Part shown: positions 1 to 6,222 of the stretch, one piece after another | Position numbering within the stretch: position 1 is the stretch's first letter | Layout: the number at the start of each line of letters is the position of its first letter | NCBI GenBank assembly: GCA_028290305.1 | Contig: JAQGKC010000121.1 | Coordinates: 1-6,222 of the forward strand | DNA: 6,222 bases | Direction: 5' to 3' | Origin: Bradyrhizobium sp. | GTDB taxonomy: Bacteria > Pseudomonadota > Alphaproteobacteria > Rhizobiales > Xanthobacteraceae | Translations under genes and position numbers: made by a program | Notes under the pieces: generated by a model | What the model was told of the DNA's origin: nothing | What the model saw: only the letters and a program-made list of their open reading frames with translations | Databases searched by the model: none

Positions 1-1185
<1,185 letters not shown>

Positions 1186-1506
1186 TTAGGCAGCTTTTTG
1201 TGTCGCGCGCGTTTTACCTTCGATCACACCCAGAATGTCGGACTCTTTGAGAATGAGTCGCTCTTCACCATCGATGAGCACGTCCGTGCCCACCCACTTC
1301 CCGAACAGCACGCGGTCGCCGACTTTCACATCGAGTGGAACAATCCTGCCCGTTTCGTCGCGGGAACCAGGACCGACTGCCAAGACCTCGCCCTCGATCG
1401 GCTTCTCTTTTGCCGTGTCCGGAATGATGATCCCACCTGGGGTCTTTTCCTCAGCCTCGATGCGTCCGACGAGAACTCGATCATGTAGCGGTCTGAAGCC
1501 ATCCAT
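1186..1506 (-). CDS. groES: GroES, 10-kDa co-chaperonin
   Basis: This 106-aa GroES caps the GroEL ring in ATP-dependent cytosolic protein folding. The family hallmarks are in order: the N-terminal strand [19 protein letters not shown], the mobile loop [13 protein letters not shown] (about residues 24-36) whose hydrophobic III triplet would contact the GroEL apical domain, [29 protein letters not shown], and [13 protein letters not shown] near the end. Length is slightly above the usual 95-104 aa because of a short basic/Ala tail (KTRATQKAA). I chose the ATG at 1506-1504 because GGAAAGG lies 6 nt upstream and homology begins two residues later. An in-frame extension to 1590 is possible but runs into the upstream palindrome and shows no homology. 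The gene is intact and lies 27 nt before the groEL pseudogene, in the standard groES-groEL order. It therefore has lost its cognate partner and, if expressed, would have to work with another GroEL in the cell. Confidence 0.95.
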   Translation of the reverse strand: MDGFRPLHDRVLVGRIEAEEKTPGGIIIPDTAKEKPIEGEVLAVGPGSRDETGRIVPLDVKVGDRVLFGKWVGTDVLIDGEERLILKESDILGVIEGKTRATQKAA

Positions 1507-1568
1507 GGCACACCTTTCCCCGTCAGTTCTCATAGTCCACCAACACATAGCATGCATCTCTCCGCAGT

Positions 1569-1598
1569 CAGTTTCATTGATGTTCATCAATGAAACTG
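1569..1598. promoter_or_regulatory. Perfect 14-bp inverted repeat upstream of groES (candidate operator)
   Basis: The arms CAGTTTCATTGATG and CATCAATGAAACTG are exact reverse complements separated by TT, giving a 30-bp dyad. It lies 62 bp upstream of the groES start codon, where a promoter or operator is expected. It does not match CIRCE (TTAGCACTC-N9-GAGTGCTAA), so HrcA control is not indicated. No T-run follows on either side, so an intrinsic terminator is unlikely. The arm length and the 2-bp centre suit a dimeric helix-turn-helix repressor, but the regulator is unknown. Seen directly: the symmetry and the position. Inferred: the operator role. Confidence 0.6.
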
Positions 1599-1714
1599 GC
1601 CATCTCCGTTATGTAGAGTTGAACGGGATCAACTCGGGAGCTCGTTCCAAGTGCGCGTCTATCTGCCTGAGGATCTCATTTTCATTTCGCGCTCGCCGCC
1701 GCACCAAGCCGTAG

Positions 1715-2760
1715 GCGGACGCCTCGGTTGATCGACGACTGAGCGGCGCCGACAACTCACTGTTGGGCGCGGACGGCAACGGCAAAATGACCACCGGCGC
1801 GATCCTGTCGTATCTCAAGGAACATGCGAAACGGGTCCGTTACTTCGTCTCCGGCTCCGATCCGGGCCCACTTGCTGCCGACACTCCGATACAGGCGTAC
1901 GTCCTGGGTCCGCCGAAGACGAGAAGCTCCTTAAGCGCAGCAATCCTCGTAGGGGGAAGTTATCTGCAAGGCGAGACGGACGAGCTCGCCGCATACCTCG
2001 CGGCAGCGATTCAGCTGGACAAGACCCGCGACGCTTTCGATCCGGACGAGGAAAAGACGTTCCGGATGGCGATGCCCTTCGACGAACATCATCTGCTGCA
2101 CCTGTCGCTGCTGCAGAAATCCGGCGGCGCTGCCGCCCGCTATTTCGCCCCCGAAGACGAGTGGCCAGATCGACCGAGGCTGGCTCCACGCGGCGGAGCA
2201 GCTCGCGCTGAAGCTCGACTCTGACACCAACACGAGCCTGGTCCTCGCCTTCGTGATCGACGACGGCGCTGACCGGCGCGTCATGCTATTTCCCGGCGAC
2301 GCCCAGGTAGGAACTGGAAACCCGGCAGCAGTACACTTGGCCGAAGGGGCCAAAGCGCGGCGAGCCGGCGAGCGTCGGCATCACAGAGATGTTCGCATCC
2401 ACGGTTCTCTACAAGGTTCGGTCACCACGCGAGCCACAACGCCACGCTCAGGGCCACCGGGCTTGAGCTCATGAGCCATCCCGAGCTTGTCGCGATGATT
2501 CCGGTGAAGGAGGAGTTCGCTCGGAAAACAAAAGGCTGGAACATGCGTTTTCTGCTCTGCTTTCCCGTCTGACCGAGAAGACGAAGGGCCGCATACTCAG
2601 AGCCGACCGAAGCTGCGTGGATCTGATCGCGGAACGCGAAGACCGTGCGGACGCTCCGGACGAACTCAGCGGCGACGCTTGGGACGAATTTCTCGAAAAA
2701 AGTGAAAGAAGGTCCGGATTCGGAACGCGGGGAGGTCGTTTTGTTCGCGGAGTACTTGTC
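1715..2760 (+). pseudogene. Metallo-beta-lactamase-fold hydrolase remnant, N-terminally truncated and multiply frameshifted
   Basis: Successive frames spell one protein. GADGNGKMTTGAILSYLK through VLGPPKTRSSL, LLHLSLLQKSGG and RYFAPEDEW lie in the first frame (from about 1715, after a TAG at 1712). QIDRGWLHAAEQLALKLD, TSLVLAFVIDD and VMLFPGDAQVG follow in a second frame from 2166. A third frame gives YTWPKGPKRGEPASVGITEM and FASTVLYKV, about 2329-2418. GHHASHNATLRATGLELM and ELVAMIPVKEEFARK follow in another frame from 2420. LLSRLTEKTKGRILRADRS and DAWDEFLEK occupy a last frame from about 2548, with a possible tail VKEGPDSERGEVVLFAEY one frame over. GDAQ and GHHxSHN are the late metal-ligand motifs of MBL-fold proteins of the ComEC/Rec2 type. 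The N-terminal part that should carry HxHxDH is absent. There are at least five frameshifts, so no active enzyme. The native substrate is unknown; large MBL proteins of this type occur in rhizobia and other proteobacteria. Confidence 0.82.
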
Positions 2761-2787
2761 CCTTTCGTTTCGAAGGCGGCCTGTTGA

Positions 2788-3000
2788 GACATCATCGCGA
2801 AGGGTGAGGCACTGCCCACCATTCGGCGTAAGCGATATGAAACGGCAGTCCGCGATGCCGAGAAGCGGGCTGCTATGCTCCGTCAAAAAGCAGCAGGTAC
2901 GGAAGGTAGGCTGGCTAAAAACCGCCTGGAGGAATCAGCACTTGAGGCGGATATGCTTCTTCATCGCTTTGATGGATTTTTGCTATCTTCTGCGAGGCCG
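2788..3000 (+). pseudogene. Possible coding remnant with coiled-coil character
   Basis: Directly after the TGA at 2785-2787, in the same frame as the last part of the MBL remnant, an open stretch reads ALPTIRRKRYETAVRDAEKR, then AAMLRQKAAGTEGRLAKNRL, then EESALEADMLLHRFDGF. It is rich in Lys, Arg, Glu and Ala in a pattern typical of an amphipathic or coiled-coil helix, unlike a random frame. The frame stays open to 3204, but after about 3000 it loses this character and runs antisense to the small minus-strand genes. I see no start codon with a convincing ribosome site and do not recognise the family. It may be a broken small gene that once followed the MBL gene, or chance. Confidence 0.3.
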
Positions 3001-3152
3001 ACAAACCCTCTCCTTTCCAACCAGAGAAGCCCCATAGCCAATTGTCTAAGATCGTTTCTGGCGGGGCCGACCGCGAGCTTGCGAGCCCGCCTAAGAACAT
3101 CGGCGGCTTGCCTTTTGCGGGGCGACCATTGCGCATTGGACGCCACCTTCAT
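2961..3152 (-). CDS. Small conserved-type hypothetical protein (63 aa)
   Basis: This is the second gene of a two-gene unit. The start chosen is ATG 3152-3150, which overlaps the stop of the preceding gene as ATGA, the usual arrangement for translational coupling. An in-frame ATG at 3197 would lie inside the upstream gene and is less likely. The 63-aa product is basic and mostly helical: a Lys/Arg-rich N-terminal half (PRKRQAADVLRRARKLAVG) is followed by PARNDLRQLAMGLLWLERRG, a motif I recall from small rhizobial proteins of unknown function. The last 17 residues look less conserved, so the end may be altered. No signal peptide, membrane segment or catalytic motif is visible. The function is unknown. 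Confidence 0.6.
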   Translation of the reverse strand: MKVASNAQWSPRKRQAADVLRRARKLAVGPARNDLRQLAMGLLWLERRGFVGLAEDSKNPSKR

Positions 3153-3361
3153 GGCCGCACCGGCTTCAGCGGCTGCAACGCGGGCGAGGTCAACCACTCG
3201 TTGATGTTCGCGACTGTCTCCGCCGGCCGAGCTCGGCGCAAGAGCATTTCGCGATCTTTACTAGGTGGCAGCATCTTGGCTTGCTCTTTGAAAAGCTGCG
3301 CCTGTTGCGCAAGCCGTTCTTCAAAACTTTTCTTGTGAAGTATGCGGCGCGGTCGACCCAT
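3149..3361 (-). CDS. Small conserved-type hypothetical protein (70 aa)
   Basis: The first gene of the pair starts at ATG 3361-3359 with a GGAGGG ribosome site about 8 nt upstream. The product is 70 aa, strongly charged and probably helical. It has a basic N-terminus (MGRPRRILHKKSFEERLAQQ), an Arg/Glu-rich middle (KDREMLLRRARPAET) and a C-terminal NINEWLTSPALQP motif. Short proteins with the pattern RRAR-x-AET...WLxSPxLxP are, as I recall, frequent in Bradyrhizobium and relatives, but no function is established to my knowledge. The DREMLLRRAR stretch resembles the helical repeat of similar small proteins in these genomes. The gene lies downstream of the alpha/beta hydrolase on the same strand, 113 nt after its stop. 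Confidence 0.7.
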   Translation of the reverse strand: MGRPRRILHKKSFEERLAQQAQLFKEQAKMLPPSKDREMLLRRARPAETVANINEWLTSPALQPLKPVRP

Positions 3362-3474
3362 GACCCTGCCCTCCCGTCTTAGGAACGGGTTGATAATTTT
3401 TCCTTGGGTCGCTGTCGACTACGGAGAACTACGTAATGCCTATCGCCATTTCTAGCCAACAAAGGGCTCCATGA

Positions 3475-4344
3475 TCACTTTGCCCTCATAACATCCCGGG
3501 GTGCGCCACTGCTGCTTAGCAGTGATACAGGAGGCTGCTGAGTTGGATACTTTGGTTCGAGCGCCCGCTCGTAAGCGGCCAGTGCCAGGTCCGTAACGGT
3601 AAGCGTGTCGGCCAATGCGACGATCATGAGCAAAGGGGTAGGCGAGATTCTCGGCACCCAGATGCCTGGCTCATACATCCGCGCAGCTCTCGTTGACTGA
3701 AGTGTCACGGAATTTTCCCAAGCACCGTCGGGAACCGGCTGCGAGTAGAAGTCGATGGCGGGTTTCGAACGGTAAGCTGCAGGGACAGCAGGGTCAGCGC
3801 CGACGATCAGCTGACGCTGCGGCGGTTCGCCACGAAGCTGTGCGCGGTCGTCTACGGAAAACGCGCTTTCGAGAGCCGGAGTAGCGTCCGGAGAAACGCG
3901 ACGAAGTCCCTGCTCGAACCCGCTGATGGTCGGCACCTGAGAGACGACGGCACGTACCCGGCGATCGGTGGCGCCAAGCACGAGGACGTGGCCGCCAGCG
4001 AAACTGGTGCCCCAAAGTCCGATCCGGCTTGAATCGACCTCGGGATGGGCTTCGATAAAAGTGATCGCGCGGCGCCAGTCGGCGATCTGCTGCCACGGAT
4101 CGACGTCCCCGCGAATTCGTCCCTCACTCGAGCCAAAGTTTCGATGGTCATGGACCAGAACCACAAAACCAGCTTCGGCAAAGCTGCGGGCAAACCGTTC
4201 GAGACCTTGCTCCTTTACCGCCGCGTAGCCGTGCGTCATGGAGATCGCGGGGTGCTTGGTACCGCCGCCACGCGGCACGAAAAGCCACCCTCGGAGGATC
4301 ACACCATCTGCGGCTGGAAATTCGATATCTTTGCGGTCGAACAT
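3475..4344 (-). CDS. Alpha/beta hydrolase with a replaced C-terminus
   Basis: This 289-aa cytosolic protein (no signal peptide) belongs to the alpha/beta-hydrolase superfamily, in the group related to X-Pro dipeptidyl-peptidase S15/dienelactone hydrolases. ATG 4344-4342 has CAGGAG 7 nt upstream. Visible in order are the N-terminal strands (FDRKDIEF, LRGWLFVP), the oxyanion-loop region SMTHGY (35-40), VLVHDHRNFGSSEG (62-75), the nucleophile elbow GTSFAGG with Ser114, a middle cap-like region, and the strand LLMIVALAD with Asp246 as the likely acid. Family resemblance stops sharply after ALEPK (residue 265). The expected next strand with a GGHF-type catalytic His is missing, replaced by 24 unrelated residues (starting YPTQQPPV) to TGA 3477-3475. 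The protein is probably inactive or altered, so this may be a 3'-truncated pseudogene. The natural substrate cannot be told from sequence. It lies 140 bp after the tautomerase. Confidence 0.85.
   Translation of the reverse strand: MFDRKDIEFPAADGVILRGWLFVPRGGGTKHPAISMTHGYAAVKEQGLERFARSFAEAGFVVLVHDHRNFGSSEGRIRGDVDPWQQIADWRRAITFIEAHPEVDSSRIGLWGTSFAGGHVLVLGATDRRVRAVVSQVPTISGFEQGLRRVSPDATPALESAFSVDDRAQLRGEPPQRQLIVGADPAVPAAYRSKPAIDFYSQPVPDGAWENSVTLQSTRAARMYEPGIWVPRISPTPLLMIVALADTLTVTDLALAAYERALEPKYPTQQPPVSLLSSSGAPRDVMRAK
3507..3524. repeat. Short hairpin in the foreign 3' tail of the hydrolase
   Basis: CACTGCT and AGCAGTG form a 7-bp stem around a GCTT loop, inside the last 24 codons of the hydrolase reading frame, the part that has no family resemblance. 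No T-run follows on the minus strand, so it is not a standard terminator. It may belong to the DNA that replaced the original gene end. Confidence 0.35.
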
Positions 4345-4484
4345 GGTCGTCTCCTGAGGCTCTGAGCTTGCAAACCCGACCGCCCCCTCTTCGGGTCGGC
4401 GGTGTCACGGGCCCGCGACTGCTTGGATCGGTCGTCACAAATGGCCCAACGCCCGTAATCTGGATCAGCGGAGGTTTCCTGCGA

Positions 4485-4886
4485 TCACCACTTCGGCGGT
4501 ATTCCAGCGAGCTGAAGCTCACCCTGGCCGAAACTGAAGTTCTCGTTGTCGACCGGATATATAATCAAGACGATGTCGTCCCGTGAGATGCCAACCGCCT
4601 CGACAGCATATCGAGTAACAAGTTCAGCTATCTTACGCTTTTGCTCGAGGGGCCGGTGTGCGCCGTGGACCAGTGTCACGATCATGGCGCGTTCCGTTCG
4701 GTTCATCCCGGGGAAGTGTGGGTCCATGAAAAGCTCATCTTCCTTGTGCTCAGAAATCATATTGAAGTTATCGCCCGGCGGCGTCCCGAAGCCTTCGATC
4801 AGCGCACGATGGAAAGCGGCGGCGAGCGCTCGCTTCTCGGCGCTGCTAAACTTGCCTGCGGGGATATTAGCGTGGAAGGTAGGCAT
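4485..4886 (-). CDS. Tautomerase-family protein (two-unit beta-alpha-beta, catalytic Pro1)
   Basis: This 133-aa member of the tautomerase superfamily uses the amino-terminal proline, exposed after Met removal, as general base in keto-enol tautomerisation or related reactions. The start is fixed by this. ATG 4886-4884 is followed at once by CCT (Pro) and has AAAGGAAA 6-7 nt upstream, whereas the in-frame ATG at 4901 would bury the proline. The length is about twice a 4-oxalocrotonate tautomerase subunit and suggests two consecutive beta-alpha-beta units: PTFHANIPAGKFSSAEKRAL with its helix (2-32), then AMIVTLVHGAHRPLEQKRKI with its helix (67-98) and strand DIVLIIYPV. The end ENFSFGQGELQLA (115-127) matches the conserved close of Tautomerase_2-type proteins. 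The substrate is unknown. It lies between the SDR and hydrolase genes on the same strand, which suggests a role in metabolising a small aromatic or carbonyl compound (inference). Confidence 0.88.
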   Translation of the reverse strand: MPTFHANIPAGKFSSAEKRALAAAFHRALIEGFGTPPGDNFNMISEHKEDELFMDPHFPGMNRTERAMIVTLVHGAHRPLEQKRKIAELVTRYAVEAVGISRDDIVLIIYPVDNENFSFGQGELQLAGIPPKW

Positions 4887-4941
4887 GAGATTTCCTTTCA
4901 TGGACGAAGGGCGCGTCTTTGGACGGCATTCTGGGGGTTAA

Positions 4942-4978
4942 GCTGGCCAGCAAAGCCAGCATTCGGCGGCAAAGCCGA
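4942..4978. repeat. Twin adjacent hairpins between SDR and tautomerase genes
   Basis: Two dyads lie side by side, 2 bp apart. GCTGGC/GCCAGC has a 7-nt loop (4942-4960), and TCGGC/GCCGA has a 6-nt loop (4963-4978). Both share the GGC...CAAAGCC layout, so they look like two diverged copies of one palindromic unit. They sit about 125 bp after the SDR stop and 55 bp before the tautomerase start. There is no T-run, so they are not a clear intrinsic terminator. An mRNA-processing or interspersed-palindrome element is possible. Confidence 0.4.
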
Positions 4979-5105
4979 CGAATCTAAAGTGACTGATCAT
5001 ATTCAATCGAGATGCATGTAGCCTTCTCCTGGTCTGTGTCCGTGGATAAAGAAGTGCTTTGCGGCGGCCGTTGGGGTAATGCCGGCACACCGCCTCGCGC
5101 GCTCA

Positions 5106-5855
5106 TTAAACCTGGGCGATGCCGCCATCGACGAAGATCTCGCTGGCCGTGACAAAGCTGCTGTCGTCGGAGGCCAGGAAGGCGACGACCTTTGCAACCT
5201 CCTCATCAGTTCCGGTTCGTCCTAAGGGCGTGATGCTCGCCGCGTATTCCATGAAGTTGGCCACCGCCTCCGGCCCAAGGCCGGTCTTTTCGTGTCCGGG
5301 CGTCGGAATTACTCCAGGGCTGATCGCGTTCACCCGAATGTTCTTGCCCCGCAAATCCGACGACCATGTCCGGGCAAAATTGCGGACCGCCGCCTTTGTG
5401 GCGCTGTAGACACTCCAGTTGGCGAAGCCCTTTGTGGCGACGACCGAGGCATTCAAGATGATCGAGCCGCCCGACCCCATCAGAGGCAGGGCCTTCTGGA
5501 CGGTCCAGATCACGCCCTTCACATTCACATTCAGTTGGTAGTCGACGTCCTCTTCCGTTAGGCCGCCGAGCGGCGCCAAGGCGCCGGTGCCGGCATTTGC
5601 GAAAACGATGTTGACTCGTCCCGCCTCTGCGCGAATCTGGTCATAGAGGCGGTCGAGATCGGCCGGTTTGGTGACGTCGCCCAGGACGGGCGTCGCACGC
5701 GGACCGAGAAGGGTGGCAGCCGCTTCAAGCTCTGCCTGCCTGCGGCCCGTGATGTAGACGCGCGCGCCTTCCTGTACGAAAACCTTAGCCGTGGCCAGGC
5801 CGATCCCAGAGTTTCCCCCTGTGATGACGGCGATCTTTCCATCGAGTTTCGGCAT
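5106..5855 (-). CDS. Classical SDR-family oxidoreductase (FabG-like)
   Basis: This 249-aa short-chain dehydrogenase/reductase carries out NAD(P)(H)-dependent oxidation or reduction of an alcohol or carbonyl in the cytosol, typically as a homotetramer. The motifs are complete: TGGNSGIG cofactor loop (residues 12-19), ITGRR after the second strand (Arg38/39, favouring NADPH), the acidic GDV at 59-61, NAG (87-89), active-site Asn111, Ser137, and YSATK with Tyr150 and Lys154. These are followed by VNAISPGVIPTPG and the C-terminal DGGIAQV. I chose ATG 5855-5853 because GAGG lies 5-6 nt upstream, the length is normal for the family, and the longer frame to 5954 would run across the palindromic operator. 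Substrate unknown. Gene context (tautomerase and hydrolase downstream) suggests catabolism or detoxification. It is likely repressed by a TetR-type protein through the upstream palindrome (inference). Confidence 0.93.
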   Translation of the reverse strand: MPKLDGKIAVITGGNSGIGLATAKVFVQEGARVYITGRRQAELEAAATLLGPRATPVLGDVTKPADLDRLYDQIRAEAGRVNIVFANAGTGALAPLGGLTEEDVDYQLNVNVKGVIWTVQKALPLMGSGGSIILNASVVATKGFANWSVYSATKAAVRNFARTWSSDLRGKNIRVNAISPGVIPTPGHEKTGLGPEAVANFMEYAASITPLGRTGTDEEVAKVVAFLASDDSSFVTASEIFVDGGIAQV

Positions 5856-5906
5856 TTCTTCCTCAAGCATGTTGGTTGAGCCACGCAGTTTTCCATTGCC
5901 CTTGCT

Positions 5907-5928
5907 CATTCGACCGATCGGTCCAATG
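5907..5928. promoter_or_regulatory. 22-bp palindromic operator, TetR-family type, upstream of the SDR gene
   Basis: The 12-bp core GACCGATCGGTC (5912-5923) is a perfect palindrome. The symmetry extends to CATT on the left and AATG on the right with a single mismatched pair (C opposite C), giving 22 bp in all. It lies 52 bp upstream of the chosen SDR start and 73 bp downstream of the preceding gene's stop. Sites with an ACCGATCGGT-like centre are typical of TetR/AcrR repressors that control neighbouring SDR genes. The repressor gene is not in the window. Seen: symmetry and place. Inferred: the binding protein. I could not place a convincing -35/-10 pair around it. Confidence 0.7.
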
Positions 5929-6001
5929 ACAGGAACTTCAATTTCACCAGCCAAACGCGGCGACCGCGATCCGTTCGGCCCGCCTCAGTCGACGCGCGCA
6001 C

Positions 6002-6222
6002 TCAAGGTCGGAGCCCGATGTGACTGATATCGATCGACACGAGCACAGGTTCAGGCACTCGCTGGTTGTCGGCGCCACGCGGATAAACGCGCCGACGGTG
6101 GGCCACCATGAGTCCGCCGACCTGTTGATAGTCGTGGATATAGTGAGCGCCCGTCGCGCCGCCGAGCACGTCGACCGCGTAATCATGCCGCCGCATCAAC
6201 CCGTCGGCGCCGAAGTAGGTGA
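6002..6222 (-). CDS. Conserved-type hypothetical protein, C-terminal part only
   Basis: The frame is open from the window edge to TGA 6004-6002 and gives the last 72 or so residues of a longer protein. It begins TYFGADGLMRRHDYAVDVLG and includes GATGAHYIHDYQQVGGLMV, AHRRRVYPRGADNQRVPEP and VLVSIDISHIGLRP. The apparent start codons at 6199 and 6196 are internal, because the reading continues sensibly upstream (YFGADGL). I recall proteins with the pattern DxLGG-x-GAHY...RRRVYxRGxD...PxPxLVSIDIS beside SDR genes in alphaproteobacteria. They have no assigned function. The alternating strands with polar turns suggest a beta-rich fold. No membrane segment is visible in this part. It lies 146 bp before the SDR, with the palindromic operator in between. 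Confidence 0.7.
   Translation of the reverse strand, partial: TYFGADGLMRRHDYAVDVLGGATGAHYIHDYQQVGGLMVAHRRRVYPRGADNQRVPEPVLVSIDISHIGLRP

Noticed and set aside
1587..1602. Minus-strand TGGC-N8-TTGA as a sigma-54 (-24/-12) promoter for groES
   Set aside because: The spacing between GG and the -12 element is one base too long and the GC at -12 is absent. It also lies within the palindrome, whose symmetry explains the bases.
1609..1818. Minus-strand frame of 69 aa between groES and the MBL remnant
   Set aside because: It overlaps the 5' end of the MBL remnant on the opposite strand and shows no recognisable motif.
3794..4193. Alternative minus- and plus-strand frames of about 100 aa inside the hydrolase gene
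   Set aside because: They are shadows of the hydrolase frame, Arg/Pro-rich and without motifs.
4376..4399. Stem CCGACC/GGTCGG as a terminator after the tautomerase gene
   Set aside because: The stem is only 6 bp with a 12-nt loop, and competing pairings (CCGCC/GGCGG) exist. Just three T residues follow, too weak to call.
5856..5954. Longer N-terminus for the SDR (frame open to 5954)
   Set aside because: The extra residues show no family resemblance, the region contains the palindromic operator, and ATG 5855 has its own ribosome site and gives the normal family length.

Overview
The window looks like accessory DNA from a rhizobial alphaproteobacterium (Bradyrhizobium/Mesorhizobium type). This is inferred from the moderately high GC, the style of the GroES/GroEL sequences, and two very small overlapping ORFs whose sequences I recall as typical of rhizobial genomes. 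No plasmid, phage, IS, tRNA, rRNA or CRISPR feature is visible. Nearly all genes lie on the minus strand. The one clear plus-strand gene is dead.

Region 1 (about 1-2790) is decayed. A groES gene is intact. The groEL behind it is a pseudogene with two frameshifts, two in-frame stops, an internal deletion of about 344 bp that removes much of the apical domain, and Asn at the ATPase position 87. Upstream of groES is a perfect 14-bp inverted repeat with a 2-bp spacer, a good operator candidate. Facing away from groES is a plus-strand remnant of a large metallo-beta-lactamase-fold hydrolase. It has lost its N-terminal domain and is broken by at least five frameshifts, but still shows GDAQ and GHHASHNA metal-site motifs.

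Region 2 (about 2790-3549) holds a possible plus-strand coding remnant of coiled-coil character. It also holds two small minus-strand genes (70 and 63 aa) that overlap by ATGA, and a stretch of unexplained DNA that runs into the 3' end of the next gene.

Region 3 (3475-6222, minus strand) is a small catabolic or detoxification-type group. In transcription order it contains the C-terminal end of a conserved hypothetical protein, a classical SDR oxidoreductase, a tautomerase with an N-terminal catalytic proline, and an alpha/beta hydrolase whose C-terminus, with the expected catalytic His, has been replaced. A 22-bp near-perfect palindrome (core GACCGATCGGTC), of the kind bound by TetR-family repressors, sits 52 bp upstream of the SDR start. 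The three enzymes may be co-transcribed, although the gaps of 219 and 140 bp leave room for separate promoters.

I see no convincing new multi-gene system. The points worth following are the two palindromic operators, the selective survival of groES beside a dead groEL, and the swapped hydrolase C-terminus.
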